Below, in pieces: positions 1-6,833 of a stretch of 10,456 nt of DNA (position 1 is the first letter of the stretch; each line of letters begins with the position of its first letter). Under the pieces are notes generated by a model. It saw nothing but the letters and a program-made list of their open reading frames with translations. It had not been told where the DNA came from and searched no databases. Source of the DNA: Lentisphaerota bacterium (GTDB taxonomy: Bacteria > Verrucomicrobiota > Kiritimatiellia > JAAZAB01); assembly GCA_016199105.1 (NCBI GenBank), contig JACQHI010000150.1:1-10456 (forward strand), read 5' to 3'. Both the position numbers and the translations under genes were made by a program.

Positions 1-112
1 GAGTCAATTGAATATGCACTCTCCTCAGAAATGACGTTGCGCCGGGTGAGTTCACGCGCCCGTTAAAGGCGATTATTGACGGGAAACCGCACGGCACGTA
101 CGATTCGGCTCC
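1..112 (+). other. Window-edge leader, possible 3' end of an upstream gene
   Basis: From base 1 one frame stays open for 21 codons (ESIEYALSSEMTLRRVSSRAR split as ESIEYALSSE then MTLRRVSSRAR) and stops at TAA 64-66. It could be the tail of a gene lying outside the window. Its third-position GC is only about half, well below the genes that follow, so coding is doubtful. A second frame is open from 12 through the start of the sulfatase gene and reads protein-like around GEFTRPLKAIIDGKPHGTYD, but it then runs on as a shadow inside the sulfatase. No clear Shine-Dalgarno site or promoter is visible before the ATG at 113. Confidence 0.2.
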
Positions 113-1546
113 ATGCGCCAAGACGAGAAGAAGCCCAACATCCTCTTCATCATGCCCGATCAGATGCGGGGGGATTGTCTGTCGCTGGAGCATCATCCGG
201 CCGCGCTCACCCCGAACATGGACGAGATCGGGGGGCAAGGCGCGCATTTCACCCGGGCTTACTCGACCTGCGCCTCCTGCATCCCGGCCCGGCGGTCCCT
301 GCTCACCGGCCAATTCCCGGCCACCCACGGCATGGTCGGCTACGAGGAAGGCTGTCCGCTCAAGGCCCCGACCCTGCCCCAGGTCCTGCGCGATGCCGGC
401 TATGCCACGGCGCTCGCCGGCCGGTACATGCACCAATCGCCGTACGAAGAACCGTACGGCTACGAACAACAAACGCTCGGTACGACGTACATCCCGCACG
501 ACGATTACGCCCGCATGCTGGACAGGGAAGTCCCGGCGCTCGGCGGCATTCGCGGACTCGGCATGTCGTTTAACGGCTGGCATGCGAGGCCGTGGCCCCT
601 GTCCGAACACCTGCATCCGACAAACTGGGTCGTTGCGCAGGCGCGCCGGATGCTCGCTGGGCACGAGGCGAACCGCCCGCTTTTTCTCACCGCTTCGTTC
701 TATGCTCCGCACCCGCCCCTGATTCCTCCGCCGTTCCACATGGAGCGCTGCCTCCGGATGGACCTGCCTCCGGCGGCCATCGGCGACTGGGCCGTTCCTC
801 CTCCGGCCGACGGCGTCGGCGCCTGTCTTGACGCCCATCGCGTCGTCCTCCGCGGCGAAGCGCTCCGTCGTGCCCAGGCGGGATATTTCGGCCTGATCAA
901 TCATCTCGACGACCAGCTGTACTGGCTGATCGCCGAATTCAAGGAGAAGAGCCTCGCGGCTGGGCGCCCATGGGTCATCGTCTTCACCTCCGACCATGGC
1001 GAGATGCTCGGCGACCATTACTTCTTCCGCAAGTGCGAACCGTACGAGGGCGCGTCCCGGATCCCCTTGCTGATCCAGGGCTCGCGCGGACTGGGCTTCA
1101 AGGCGGGAACCGCCTGTTCGCAGCCGGTCTGCCTGGAGGACCTGATGCCGACACTCCTGGACCTGGCCGCCGTTCCGCTTCCGGACGGCGTCGACGGTCG
1201 GAGCCTGGCGCCCGTCCTGCGCGGCGAGACCGTGACGATCCGGCCGTTCCTTCACGGGGAACATGCCCCCTGCTACAGCCGGGAGCAGGCCTACCATTTC
1301 CTGACGGATGGAAAGACCAAATACATCTGGCGCCCCACGGAGGGCTCGGAACAGCTTTTCGATCTCGATCATGACCCGCGGGAGTTGCGCGACCTGGCGC
1401 CCCGGGCTGAAGCCGGCGGCGTCCTGCGGGAGTGGAGAACGCGCCTGATTCACCAGCTCCGGGAACGCCCCGAGGGATTCAGCGACGGCACGCGCCTGAT
1501 TGCCGGACGTCCCTACGAGGCCGTTATGGCGAAGGCGAAATCATGA
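113..1546 (+). CDS. Sulfatase, S1 (formylglycine) family, no signal peptide
   Basis: Predicted to hydrolyse sulfate esters, probably on a sulfated sugar. The 477-residue length fits the arylsulfatase/alkaline phosphatase fold. The N-terminal strand PNILFIMPDQ supplies the metal-binding Asp16. The maturation signature C-x-P-x-R is Cys56-Ile-Pro-Ala-Arg60, followed by LLTG, so Cys56 should be converted to formylglycine; being of the Cys type, it could be matured by an anaerobic radical-SAM enzyme or by FGE, neither of which is in this window. YAPHPP (His200) and SDHG (Asp294, His295) followed by Lys307 supply further active-site positions. The C-terminus has the usual LFDLDHDPRE strand. The ATG at 113 is the only start codon between the in-frame stop at 77-79 and the conserved first strand. 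No signal peptide is present, which is unusual for a sulfatase and points to intracellular action on imported oligosaccharides. It overlaps the fucosidase gene by 4 bp (ATGA). The exact substrate cannot be read from the sequence. Confidence 0.93.
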   Translation: MRQDEKKPNILFIMPDQMRGDCLSLEHHPAALTPNMDEIGGQGAHFTRAYSTCASCIPARRSLLTGQFPATHGMVGYEEGCPLKAPTLPQVLRDAGYATALAGRYMHQSPYEEPYGYEQQTLGTTYIPHDDYARMLDREVPALGGIRGLGMSFNGWHARPWPLSEHLHPTNWVVAQARRMLAGHEANRPLFLTASFYAPHPPLIPPPFHMERCLRMDLPPAAIGDWAVPPPADGVGACLDAHRVVLRGEALRRAQAGYFGLINHLDDQLYWLIAEFKEKSLAAGRPWVIVFTSDHGEMLGDHYFFRKCEPYEGASRIPLLIQGSRGLGFKAGTACSQPVCLEDLMPTLLDLAAVPLPDGVDGRSLAPVLRGETVTIRPFLHGEHAPCYSREQAYHFLTDGKTKYIWRPTEGSEQLFDLDHDPRELRDLAPRAEAGGVLREWRTRLIHQLRERPEGFSDGTRLIAGRPYEAVMAKAKS

Positions 1547-2661
1547 CCCGCCGTCGAAAAGACACCGTTCTCCCGCCGGGCAAAAACGGGGTGGCGCCAC
1601 CCAGTTATCTGCGCGGGTACGAACAGCTCTATGCGCGCAACCCCCGGGAGGCGGCTCTCGCCTGGTTCCGCGACGCCCGGTACGGGCTCTTCCTGCATTA
1701 CGGGCTTTACTCCCTCCTGGGCCGGCACGAATGGGTGCAACTCCGGGAAAAGATTCCCGTGGCGGAATATGAAAAACTGGCGGCGAACTTCACGGCCGAG
1801 CAGTTCAACGCCGACCGCATCGCCGACCTGGCCGTGGCCGGCGGCATGCGGTATGTCAATATCACGACCCGCCACCATGAGTCGTTTTGCCTGTTCCGAA
1901 CCCGCGAAACGGCGTTCAACAGCCTGAATACGCCCTGCGGGCGCGATCTCGTCTCCGAGCTGGCGGTCGCCTGTGAGAAGCGGGGCCTCGGCTTATGCCT
2001 CTATTATTCCCATGGACGGGACTGGCGGCATCCTCACGCGCCGAACAACGATCGCTGGGGAGGCGCGGCGCGACCCGACTACGATCCGCCGGAGCCATCC
2101 TACGCCACGGGAGCCCGGCATGACCTTCAACAGTATCTCGACTTCATGACCGCCCAGATCACGGAACTGCTCACCCAGTATGGCCCGGTGGCCTCCATCT
2201 GGCTCGACGGCATCGCCGTTCCGCTCCAGGGGGAGACGGCGGCGTTCCAATGCCAGAAGTTGTACGATCATATCCACCGCCTGCAGCCGCAGGTCCTTGT
2301 CTCGTACAAGCAGGGCGTCACCGGCACCGAGGATTACTTCGCCCCCGAACATGGGGTTCCGACCGAAACCGATGCCGGGCTCCTTCAGGGCCACATCGGC
2401 CGGGAGGCGGGCAAGATCATCGAAGTCTGCACGACCCTCTGTCCGGGCAGTTGGGGCTACATGAAAGCGGAGACCGGCCGGCACCTGACGGAGGAACAGG
2501 TCTGGGAAAAACTGTGCCAGGCGGAGCGGGGGCATTACAATCTGCTCCTGAACACCGGCCCCCTGCCGGACGGCAGCCTGGATCCTGAAGACGAGGCGGT
2601 CATCCGGAAGGTCGGCCGCCGCCTGGCCGAAATCCGCGCAAAGAAAGGATTGTGTCCGTGA
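1543..2661 (+). CDS. GH29-like alpha-L-fucosidase, no signal peptide
   Basis: Predicted retaining alpha-L-fucosidase that releases terminal fucose; 372 residues, which covers the catalytic barrel without a secretion signal or an added binding domain. Family landmarks in order are RYGLFLHYGLYS (residues 46-57; the usual family form is closer to FGIFIHWGLYS), TTRHHESF (108-115, usually KHHDGF), IWLDG (219-223) with Asp222 as the expected nucleophile, YFAPEHG (265-271, usually TPEQ), and HYNLLLNTGPLPDG (331-344). The general acid/base is poorly conserved in this family and I cannot assign it. The ATG at 1543 overlaps the sulfatase stop, with GAAGG at 1531-1535 seven bases upstream; an earlier in-frame Met at 1432 would lie deep inside the sulfatase and is less likely. 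The neighbours suggest a cytoplasmic desulfation and defucosylation step, for example on fucoidan or mucin-type fragments (inference). A related GH29 activity or a non-catalytic homologue is possible given the motif changes. Confidence 0.85.
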   Translation: MTRRRKDTVLPPGKNGVAPPSYLRGYEQLYARNPREAALAWFRDARYGLFLHYGLYSLLGRHEWVQLREKIPVAEYEKLAANFTAEQFNADRIADLAVAGGMRYVNITTRHHESFCLFRTRETAFNSLNTPCGRDLVSELAVACEKRGLGLCLYYSHGRDWRHPHAPNNDRWGGAARPDYDPPEPSYATGARHDLQQYLDFMTAQITELLTQYGPVASIWLDGIAVPLQGETAAFQCQKLYDHIHRLQPQVLVSYKQGVTGTEDYFAPEHGVPTETDAGLLQGHIGREAGKIIEVCTTLCPGSWGYMKAETGRHLTEEQVWEKLCQAERGHYNLLLNTGPLPDGSLDPEDEAVIRKVGRRLAEIRAKKGLCP

Positions 2662-3635
2662 CAGCGACTGCCGACTTTGAACATCTCGTGCCGGATACGA
2701 TGCTGAACGCCGTGGAGCAGGTGCTGGGCGTGACGATGTCCGGCCTGGCGACGCCGTTGCCCAGCTACATCAACCGGGTGTACGAGGTCCAGACAATGCA
2801 GGGCGACCGGCTGATCGCCAAGTTCTACCGGCCGGGCCGCTGGTCGCGCGAGGCCCTGCAGGACGAGCACGACTTCGTGGCGGATTGCGCGGCCGAGGAA
2901 ATCCCGGTGATCGCCCCGCTCGCCCTGCCCGGCCGCGGCACACTGCACGAGGCGGACGGCATCTATTTCACCCTCTTCCCCAAACGGTTCGGGCGTCCGT
3001 TGGAAATCAACAACGACGCGGACTGGATGAGGGCGGGACGCCTGCTGGGACGCGTCCACACGGTGGGCGGCCGGCGGAAAGCGCCGGCCCGGACGGATTT
3101 GCATCCCCGTCAATCCACGGCGGAACACGTCCGTCTCTTGCTCGACAACGGGTTCGTGACCCCGCGGAACGAGGACGCGTTCGAGGACGTCGCCGCCGAC
3201 ATCCTCGAGCTGATCGCCGGGCTTTTCGACGACGTGGATTTCATCCGGATCCACGGCGATTGTCATGGCGGCAACCTGCTGGACCGGCCCGACGAGGGGA
3301 TCATGCTCATCGATTTCGACGATATGATGATGGGGCCGCCCGTGCAGGACCTCTGGTTGTTGCTGCCGGACCGGGCGGACCGGTGCCGGCGCGAGTTGGA
3401 CCTGCTCCTGACCGGCTACGAGCAGTTCCGGGAATTCGACGAAAGCACCTTTCGCCTGATCGAACCGCTCCGGGCGATGCGCATCATTTACTTTCTGGCG
3501 TGGTGCAGCACACAGGTGAACGACTACAAATTCCGGACGGACCATCCCGACTGGGGCAGCGACGGTTTCTGGCAACGCGAAGTGGCGGACCTGACCCGCC
3601 AGCTCCACGTGATCCAAGAGCATGTTTCGCTTTGA
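2658..3635 (+). CDS. srkA: SrkA/YihE-type APH-fold kinase
   Basis: A 325-residue APH-superfamily kinase closely resembling Escherichia coli SrkA (YihE), a stress-response Ser/Thr protein kinase. SYINRVYEV and AKFYRPGRW (Lys55, expected ATP-binding lysine) match the N-lobe. HGDCHGGN (199-206) is the catalytic loop with Asp201 and Asn206, and LIDFDD (217-222) supplies the Mg-binding Asp219. GPPVQDLWLLL and LIEPLRAMRIIYFLAW are further SrkA-type signatures and make it a better match than generic aminoglycoside or choline kinases. GTG at 2658 is preferred over GTG at 2652 because AAAGGA at 2644-2649 is then 8 bases away and the start forms a GTGA overlap with the fucosidase stop. Translation is therefore probably coupled to the sulfatase and fucosidase genes, an odd setting for this kinase. 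A small-molecule or sugar substrate cannot be ruled out, since APH-fold enzymes phosphorylate many alcohols. Confidence 0.9.
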   Translation: MTATADFEHLVPDTMLNAVEQVLGVTMSGLATPLPSYINRVYEVQTMQGDRLIAKFYRPGRWSREALQDEHDFVADCAAEEIPVIAPLALPGRGTLHEADGIYFTLFPKRFGRPLEINNDADWMRAGRLLGRVHTVGGRRKAPARTDLHPRQSTAEHVRLLLDNGFVTPRNEDAFEDVAADILELIAGLFDDVDFIRIHGDCHGGNLLDRPDEGIMLIDFDDMMMGPPVQDLWLLLPDRADRCRRELDLLLTGYEQFREFDESTFRLIEPLRAMRIIYFLAWCSTQVNDYKFRTDHPDWGSDGFWQREVADLTRQLHVIQEHVSL

Positions 3636-3667
3636 AACGAGGGGCGGCACGGAGTAAATTCCGCTTT

Positions 3668-3713
3668 CCTGGGGTTGTACCCCAGGCTGAAGACTGGCAC
3701 CCCGTTGGGGTGC
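3668..3713. repeat. REP-like double-hairpin palindrome
   Basis: Two perfect 7-bp stems lie in tandem in the 121-bp gap 3636-3756. The first is CCTGGGG (3668-3674) / CCCCAGG (3680-3686) with loop TTGTA. The second is GCACCCC (3697-3703) / GGGGTGC (3707-3713) with loop GTT. CCAG at 3682-3685 can also pair with CTGG at 3694-3697, allowing an alternative fold. There is no T-run after either stem, so a simple intrinsic terminator is unlikely. The form, two GC-rich stems with a short spacer between genes, is that of REP/BIME-type interspersed palindromes. It may protect or separate the mRNAs of the two operons. Assignment as a repeated family is inference, since only one copy is visible here. Confidence 0.6.
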
Positions 3714-3756
3714 TCAGAGGAATATAGCAACGCATTGAGGAAAGAAAGGCGAAGGC

Positions 3757-6078
3757 ATGAAAACCGAAAAATGGGCGGTGCTTTGCACGGCGCTGGCGGT
3801 GGTCTGGACATGTTCCGCGGCGGAGAAATCGGCCTTGAACCCGGTGACGCTCAAGAAAGCCCCGGATCACAAACCGGTGCCGATCGTGGTGACCGGCGAG
3901 GCGAAGGCCGTCATTGTGGCGCCCAAAGGCGTCCAGGGCGCCCACGACCTTCAGAAATACATTGAAGCCGCCACCGGCGTCAAGCTGGCCATCACCAACA
4001 AGGTCGTCAAGCCGGCCATTGTGCTCGGCGATTGCCCGGAAGCCGCCGCGCTCGGGCTCGACAGCGCGAAGCTGCCGATCGAGGGTTTCGCCATCAAGAC
4101 GGCGGAAGACCAGGTGTTCATCGTCGGCAACGGCGGCGGCCAGCTCTGGGGTGTTTACGAATTCCTAGAACGGTTCGTCGGTATGCGCTGGTATTTCATC
4201 TCGCCCCAGCCAGACGGCAGCGATCTGGGCCAATCCATTCCGAAGACGAAGAACCTGAGCGTGGCAGCCACCTGGCTCGAAGACGCCCCCGTGTTCCGCA
4301 AGCGCGAAATCTGGCCCGGTTGTTCCATCCCGTCGCACGGCGCGGGATTGCAACTCGGCCCCCTGCACACCTTCCTGCGCTCGGACGACACCTGGCCGGT
4401 CCTGCTTCGCGTGCACCAGCCCAACTGGGCCGGCGTGGAGGAGTATCGGAAGAACCGGCAGGAGGTGTATCAACTGAAATCCGACGGCACCCGGGACTAC
4501 AACGTGCTGTGCTACGGCAACCCCAAGACGCTGGAATCCTATCTCGAACAGATCCAGAATTTGGTCAACAAGACCCCGTATCACCTCGGCGTGGCCGGCA
4601 AGGCCATCACCGTATCGCCCCAGGACGTGGAACTGGCCTGCTACTGCAAGGACTGCCAGAAGCTGGTGGACCCCAACGGCGGCGGCTACGGCACATACTC
4701 GAAAGTCATGGCGACCTTCGTGGACAAGCTTGCGCGCGAAGTCCAGAAGCGCTGGCCGAACGAGGGCTTCACGATCATCTTCCTGCCCTACCTGAACTAC
4801 ACGATGGCGCCGGACGGCTTCAAGTTCCCCGGCAACGTGGAAGTCCAGATCTGCGGCATGCCCGGCATGGCTTCCTACAAGGAACCCGCCATCCGCGACA
4901 GCGAGCAGGCAAATCTCGACAAGTGGTTGGCCATCTCCGGCCGCAAGATCCAGAACTGGCACTACGACGTCTGGCCGGCCCACAAAACCTCGGCGGCCTA
5001 TCACTATCCGCACGTGGTGAAGGATTATTACACGCGCAACCGCGACAAGACGGTGGGCTCGTTCATCAACGGCGAGTTCGATCACTGGCCGCGGCAGAAC
5101 ATCAGCCTTTATTGCTGGCTGAAGTGCCTGTGGAACCCGGACTTCGACGTGGACGCCGCCGTGGACGAGTTTTGCGCGCGGATGTTCGGGCCGGCGGAGA
5201 AAACGATGCGCGAGCTGGTCGGCCTGCAGACGGACCGCTGGGAAAAGAGCGTGTGGCCCGGCGGCCGTTTCTCCCCGAAAGGCATCTACGAGGTCAGTTT
5301 CCCTCGCGACATCGTAAAGCGGATGGAAGCGCTGCTCCAGAAGGCGAAAGAGGAAGCCAAAGGCGATCCGCTCGTCACCGCGCGCCTGAAGTATTACGCC
5401 CCGGCGCTCGAGGCTTTCTTCAAGGAATCCAAAGACCTCTCCGAAGGCACGGGCCTCAAGCCTTTACCGGCCCAGAAGGTCGGCGAAAACCCGAAGGTTG
5501 ACGGCAAACTGGATGAGCCGGTGTGGGGCCGCGCCTCCTCCAACAGCTTTATCCAGGCCATGGGCGTCAACAGGGGCAAACCGGCGATTTTTGCCACGTT
5601 CGTGCAGGCCGTATGGACGCCGGAGGGCATCACGTTCGGATTCAAGATGATGGAGCCGCACATGGACAAACTCTGCACGACGCACGGCGGCCACGACAAC
5701 GGCGAGATGTGGTGGGACGACAACGTCGAGCTCTTCCTCGATGTGACCGGCAAGAAGGAGGGTGAATTCCACCAGTTCATCGTCAACCCGAACTGCGCCT
5801 ATTGGGATTCCAAGGTGAAAGACGCCTCCTGGGAATGCAAGGGCATGAAGATGGCGGCCTTCAAGGGCCCGGACTTCTGGAGCCTGGAAGTGTTTCTGCC
5901 CTATGCGGGGTTCCCGGAGGCGGCGGTGCCGATGCTGTCCTCGGACAAACGCTGGTACGGCAACTTCATGCGCCACCGCGTGGCGGACGGCCCCCGGGAA
6001 TACCAGCGGATGAACACCACCGGCGCTTCGACCAGCGACAACCAGGCCGATTTCGCCGAAATCCGGTTCATCGAATGA
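3757..6078 (+). CDS. Secreted DUF4838 protein with C-terminal CBM9-like domain
   Basis: A 773-residue exported protein, probably a carbohydrate-active or carbohydrate-binding factor. Residues 1-22 form a signal peptide (basic MKTEK, hydrophobic core, likely cleavage near CSA-A); no convincing lipobox. Residues about 45-165 resemble the GH67-type N-terminal domain, with GNGGGQLWGVYEFLE then GMRWY (124-146) as the hallmark. Residues about 230-480 fit DUF4838, including TVSPQD, a CYCKDC cysteine cluster (Cys295, Cys297, Cys300), FINGEFDHWP (436-445) and the LWNPDFDVDAAVDEF segment. Residues about 575-772 fit the CBM9-like fold: PKVDGKLDEPVWGRA, WWDDNVELFLD, and the closing ADFAEIRFIE strand. Glu440 is a speculative catalytic candidate. 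AAAGG at 3745-3749 lies 7 bases before the ATG. It overlaps the next gene by 4 bp. The enzymatic activity, if any, is unproven for most DUF4838 proteins. Confidence 0.87.
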   Translation: MKTEKWAVLCTALAVVWTCSAAEKSALNPVTLKKAPDHKPVPIVVTGEAKAVIVAPKGVQGAHDLQKYIEAATGVKLAITNKVVKPAIVLGDCPEAAALGLDSAKLPIEGFAIKTAEDQVFIVGNGGGQLWGVYEFLERFVGMRWYFISPQPDGSDLGQSIPKTKNLSVAATWLEDAPVFRKREIWPGCSIPSHGAGLQLGPLHTFLRSDDTWPVLLRVHQPNWAGVEEYRKNRQEVYQLKSDGTRDYNVLCYGNPKTLESYLEQIQNLVNKTPYHLGVAGKAITVSPQDVELACYCKDCQKLVDPNGGGYGTYSKVMATFVDKLAREVQKRWPNEGFTIIFLPYLNYTMAPDGFKFPGNVEVQICGMPGMASYKEPAIRDSEQANLDKWLAISGRKIQNWHYDVWPAHKTSAAYHYPHVVKDYYTRNRDKTVGSFINGEFDHWPRQNISLYCWLKCLWNPDFDVDAAVDEFCARMFGPAEKTMRELVGLQTDRWEKSVWPGGRFSPKGIYEVSFPRDIVKRMEALLQKAKEEAKGDPLVTARLKYYAPALEAFFKESKDLSEGTGLKPLPAQKVGENPKVDGKLDEPVWGRASSNSFIQAMGVNRGKPAIFATFVQAVWTPEGITFGFKMMEPHMDKLCTTHGGHDNGEMWWDDNVELFLDVTGKKEGEFHQFIVNPNCAYWDSKVKDASWECKGMKMAAFKGPDFWSLEVFLPYAGFPEAAVPMLSSDKRWYGNFMRHRVADGPREYQRMNTTGASTSDNQADFAEIRFIE

Positions 6079-6779
6079 TCGAGCTCGCCGACATTGCCCG
6101 AATCTGCGGCGTTCCCGAAGCGGAGGTCGTGCGGGTCGCCCGGGCGGTCAAGGCCGCCTACGGAAAAATCGAGGGGGCCATGGCGAAGGTCTTCACCCTC
6201 GATTTTACGGAAGCGACCGCCCTGGTGACGGCGCTGTGCGGCACGGGCGCCAACCCCCTGCGGCTGCTCGAGCTGGGCACCCAGTTCGGCGTCAGCACCT
6301 GCCTCCTGATGGACAGCCTGAAAGCCCTGGGCATCCGACCACTGATCACCACCTATGACGTGGACGTCCAGCGGCATCTGTTCAAGGAAGGCGAGGCGGA
6401 CTTCCGCCAGGAGGACATCACGGCCCGCTGCGGCGCGGTGCTGGACGAGCTCAAACCCCACGCCGTGTTTCTCGACGCGCATCCCTGGCGCCTGACCTAC
6501 AACATGACCCTGGAGATTCGCCGGCGGCGGATTCTCTTCTTCATGCACGATGTCGCCGATACGCTCTGGAACGAGAACCTCCAGGGAGGCCGGTTGCCCA
6601 TCGAGGGCAACGAATGCAACCCCAATGCGCCCTGGGAACGCAAGGTGCTCGAGGTCGTGTTCGGCCCCGGCATCCATTCCGGCCACCTTGACGCCGGAGA
6701 CTACCGGATCGATCTGGTGCGTTCCCACCTCGGCCTGGCCATCGGCCGGCCGACCCCGGCCGCCCCACCGGCATCGTAA
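6075..6779 (+). CDS. Small SAM-methyltransferase-like protein (Methyltransf_24 type)
   Basis: A 234-residue protein with a class I SAM-methyltransferase-like fold, closest in appearance to the Methyltransf_24 / cephalosporin-hydroxylase-like group. LLELGTQFGVST (64-75) is motif I, TYDVD (93-97) holds acidic residues at the end of strand 2, and AVFLDAH (130-136) and FFMHDV (155-160) fit strands 4 and 5 with Asp134, His158 and Asp159. No membrane segment or signal is seen. The first 30 residues, LADIARICGVPEAEVVRV, look like a LacI-type helix-turn-helix, which may be chance. The ATG at 6075 overlaps the stop of the DUF4838 gene (ATGA) and has no Shine-Dalgarno site of its own, so it probably depends on coupling. 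A longer reading from 5802 would run antiparallel to good sense inside the CBM9-like domain and was not chosen. The methyl acceptor is unknown; it may not be a methyltransferase in function. Confidence 0.75.
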   Translation: MIELADIARICGVPEAEVVRVARAVKAAYGKIEGAMAKVFTLDFTEATALVTALCGTGANPLRLLELGTQFGVSTCLLMDSLKALGIRPLITTYDVDVQRHLFKEGEADFRQEDITARCGAVLDELKPHAVFLDAHPWRLTYNMTLEIRRRRILFFMHDVADTLWNENLQGGRLPIEGNECNPNAPWERKVLEVVFGPGIHSGHLDAGDYRIDLVRSHLGLAIGRPTPAAPPAS

Positions 6780-6796
6780 ATGATTCCATTTTTTAG

Positions 6797-6825
6797 TCGC
6801 CACGAGAAAGGCGATTTGCTATAAA
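6797..6825 (+). promoter_or_regulatory. Predicted extended -10 promoter giving a near-leaderless mRNA
   Basis: TG at 6817-6818 plus TATAAA at 6820-6825 form an extended -10 element differing from TGnTATAAT in one base. TCGCCA at 6797-6802 matches TTGACA at four of six positions with a 17-bp spacer, and a T-run lies just upstream. Transcription should begin near 6832, one to three bases before the ATG at 6834. No Shine-Dalgarno sequence precedes that ATG, so the message would be leaderless. An inverted repeat, AGTCGCC (6795-6801) / GGCGATT (6810-6816, one G-U), overlaps the -35 and spacer and could be an operator or a weak hairpin closing the previous transcript. Confidence 0.55.
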
Positions 6826-6833
6826 CCCCGACA

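Noticed and set aside
2535..3650. 371-codon open frame on the minus strand opposite the kinase gene
   Set aside because: It is rich in His, Arg, Pro and Val in the way of antisense frames of GC-rich genes, shows no family motif, and lies opposite a clear SrkA homologue.
3668..3713. Reading the double hairpin as an intrinsic terminator
   Set aside because: Neither stem is followed by a T-run on either strand.
3675..3965. Small plus-strand frame spanning the palindrome (MYPRLKTGTPLG...)
   Set aside because: It is the translation of the palindrome followed by the out-of-frame start of the DUF4838 gene; no support for a real peptide.
4032..5501. 489-codon open frame on the plus strand inside the DUF4838 gene
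   Set aside because: Arg/Pro/Gly-rich out-of-frame translation without domains; the other frame has a signal peptide and recognisable domains throughout.
5901..6803. 300-codon minus-strand frame opposite the methyltransferase-like gene
   Set aside because: Composition of a shadow frame and no motif; the plus-strand frame has a coherent SAM-type fold and a coupled start.
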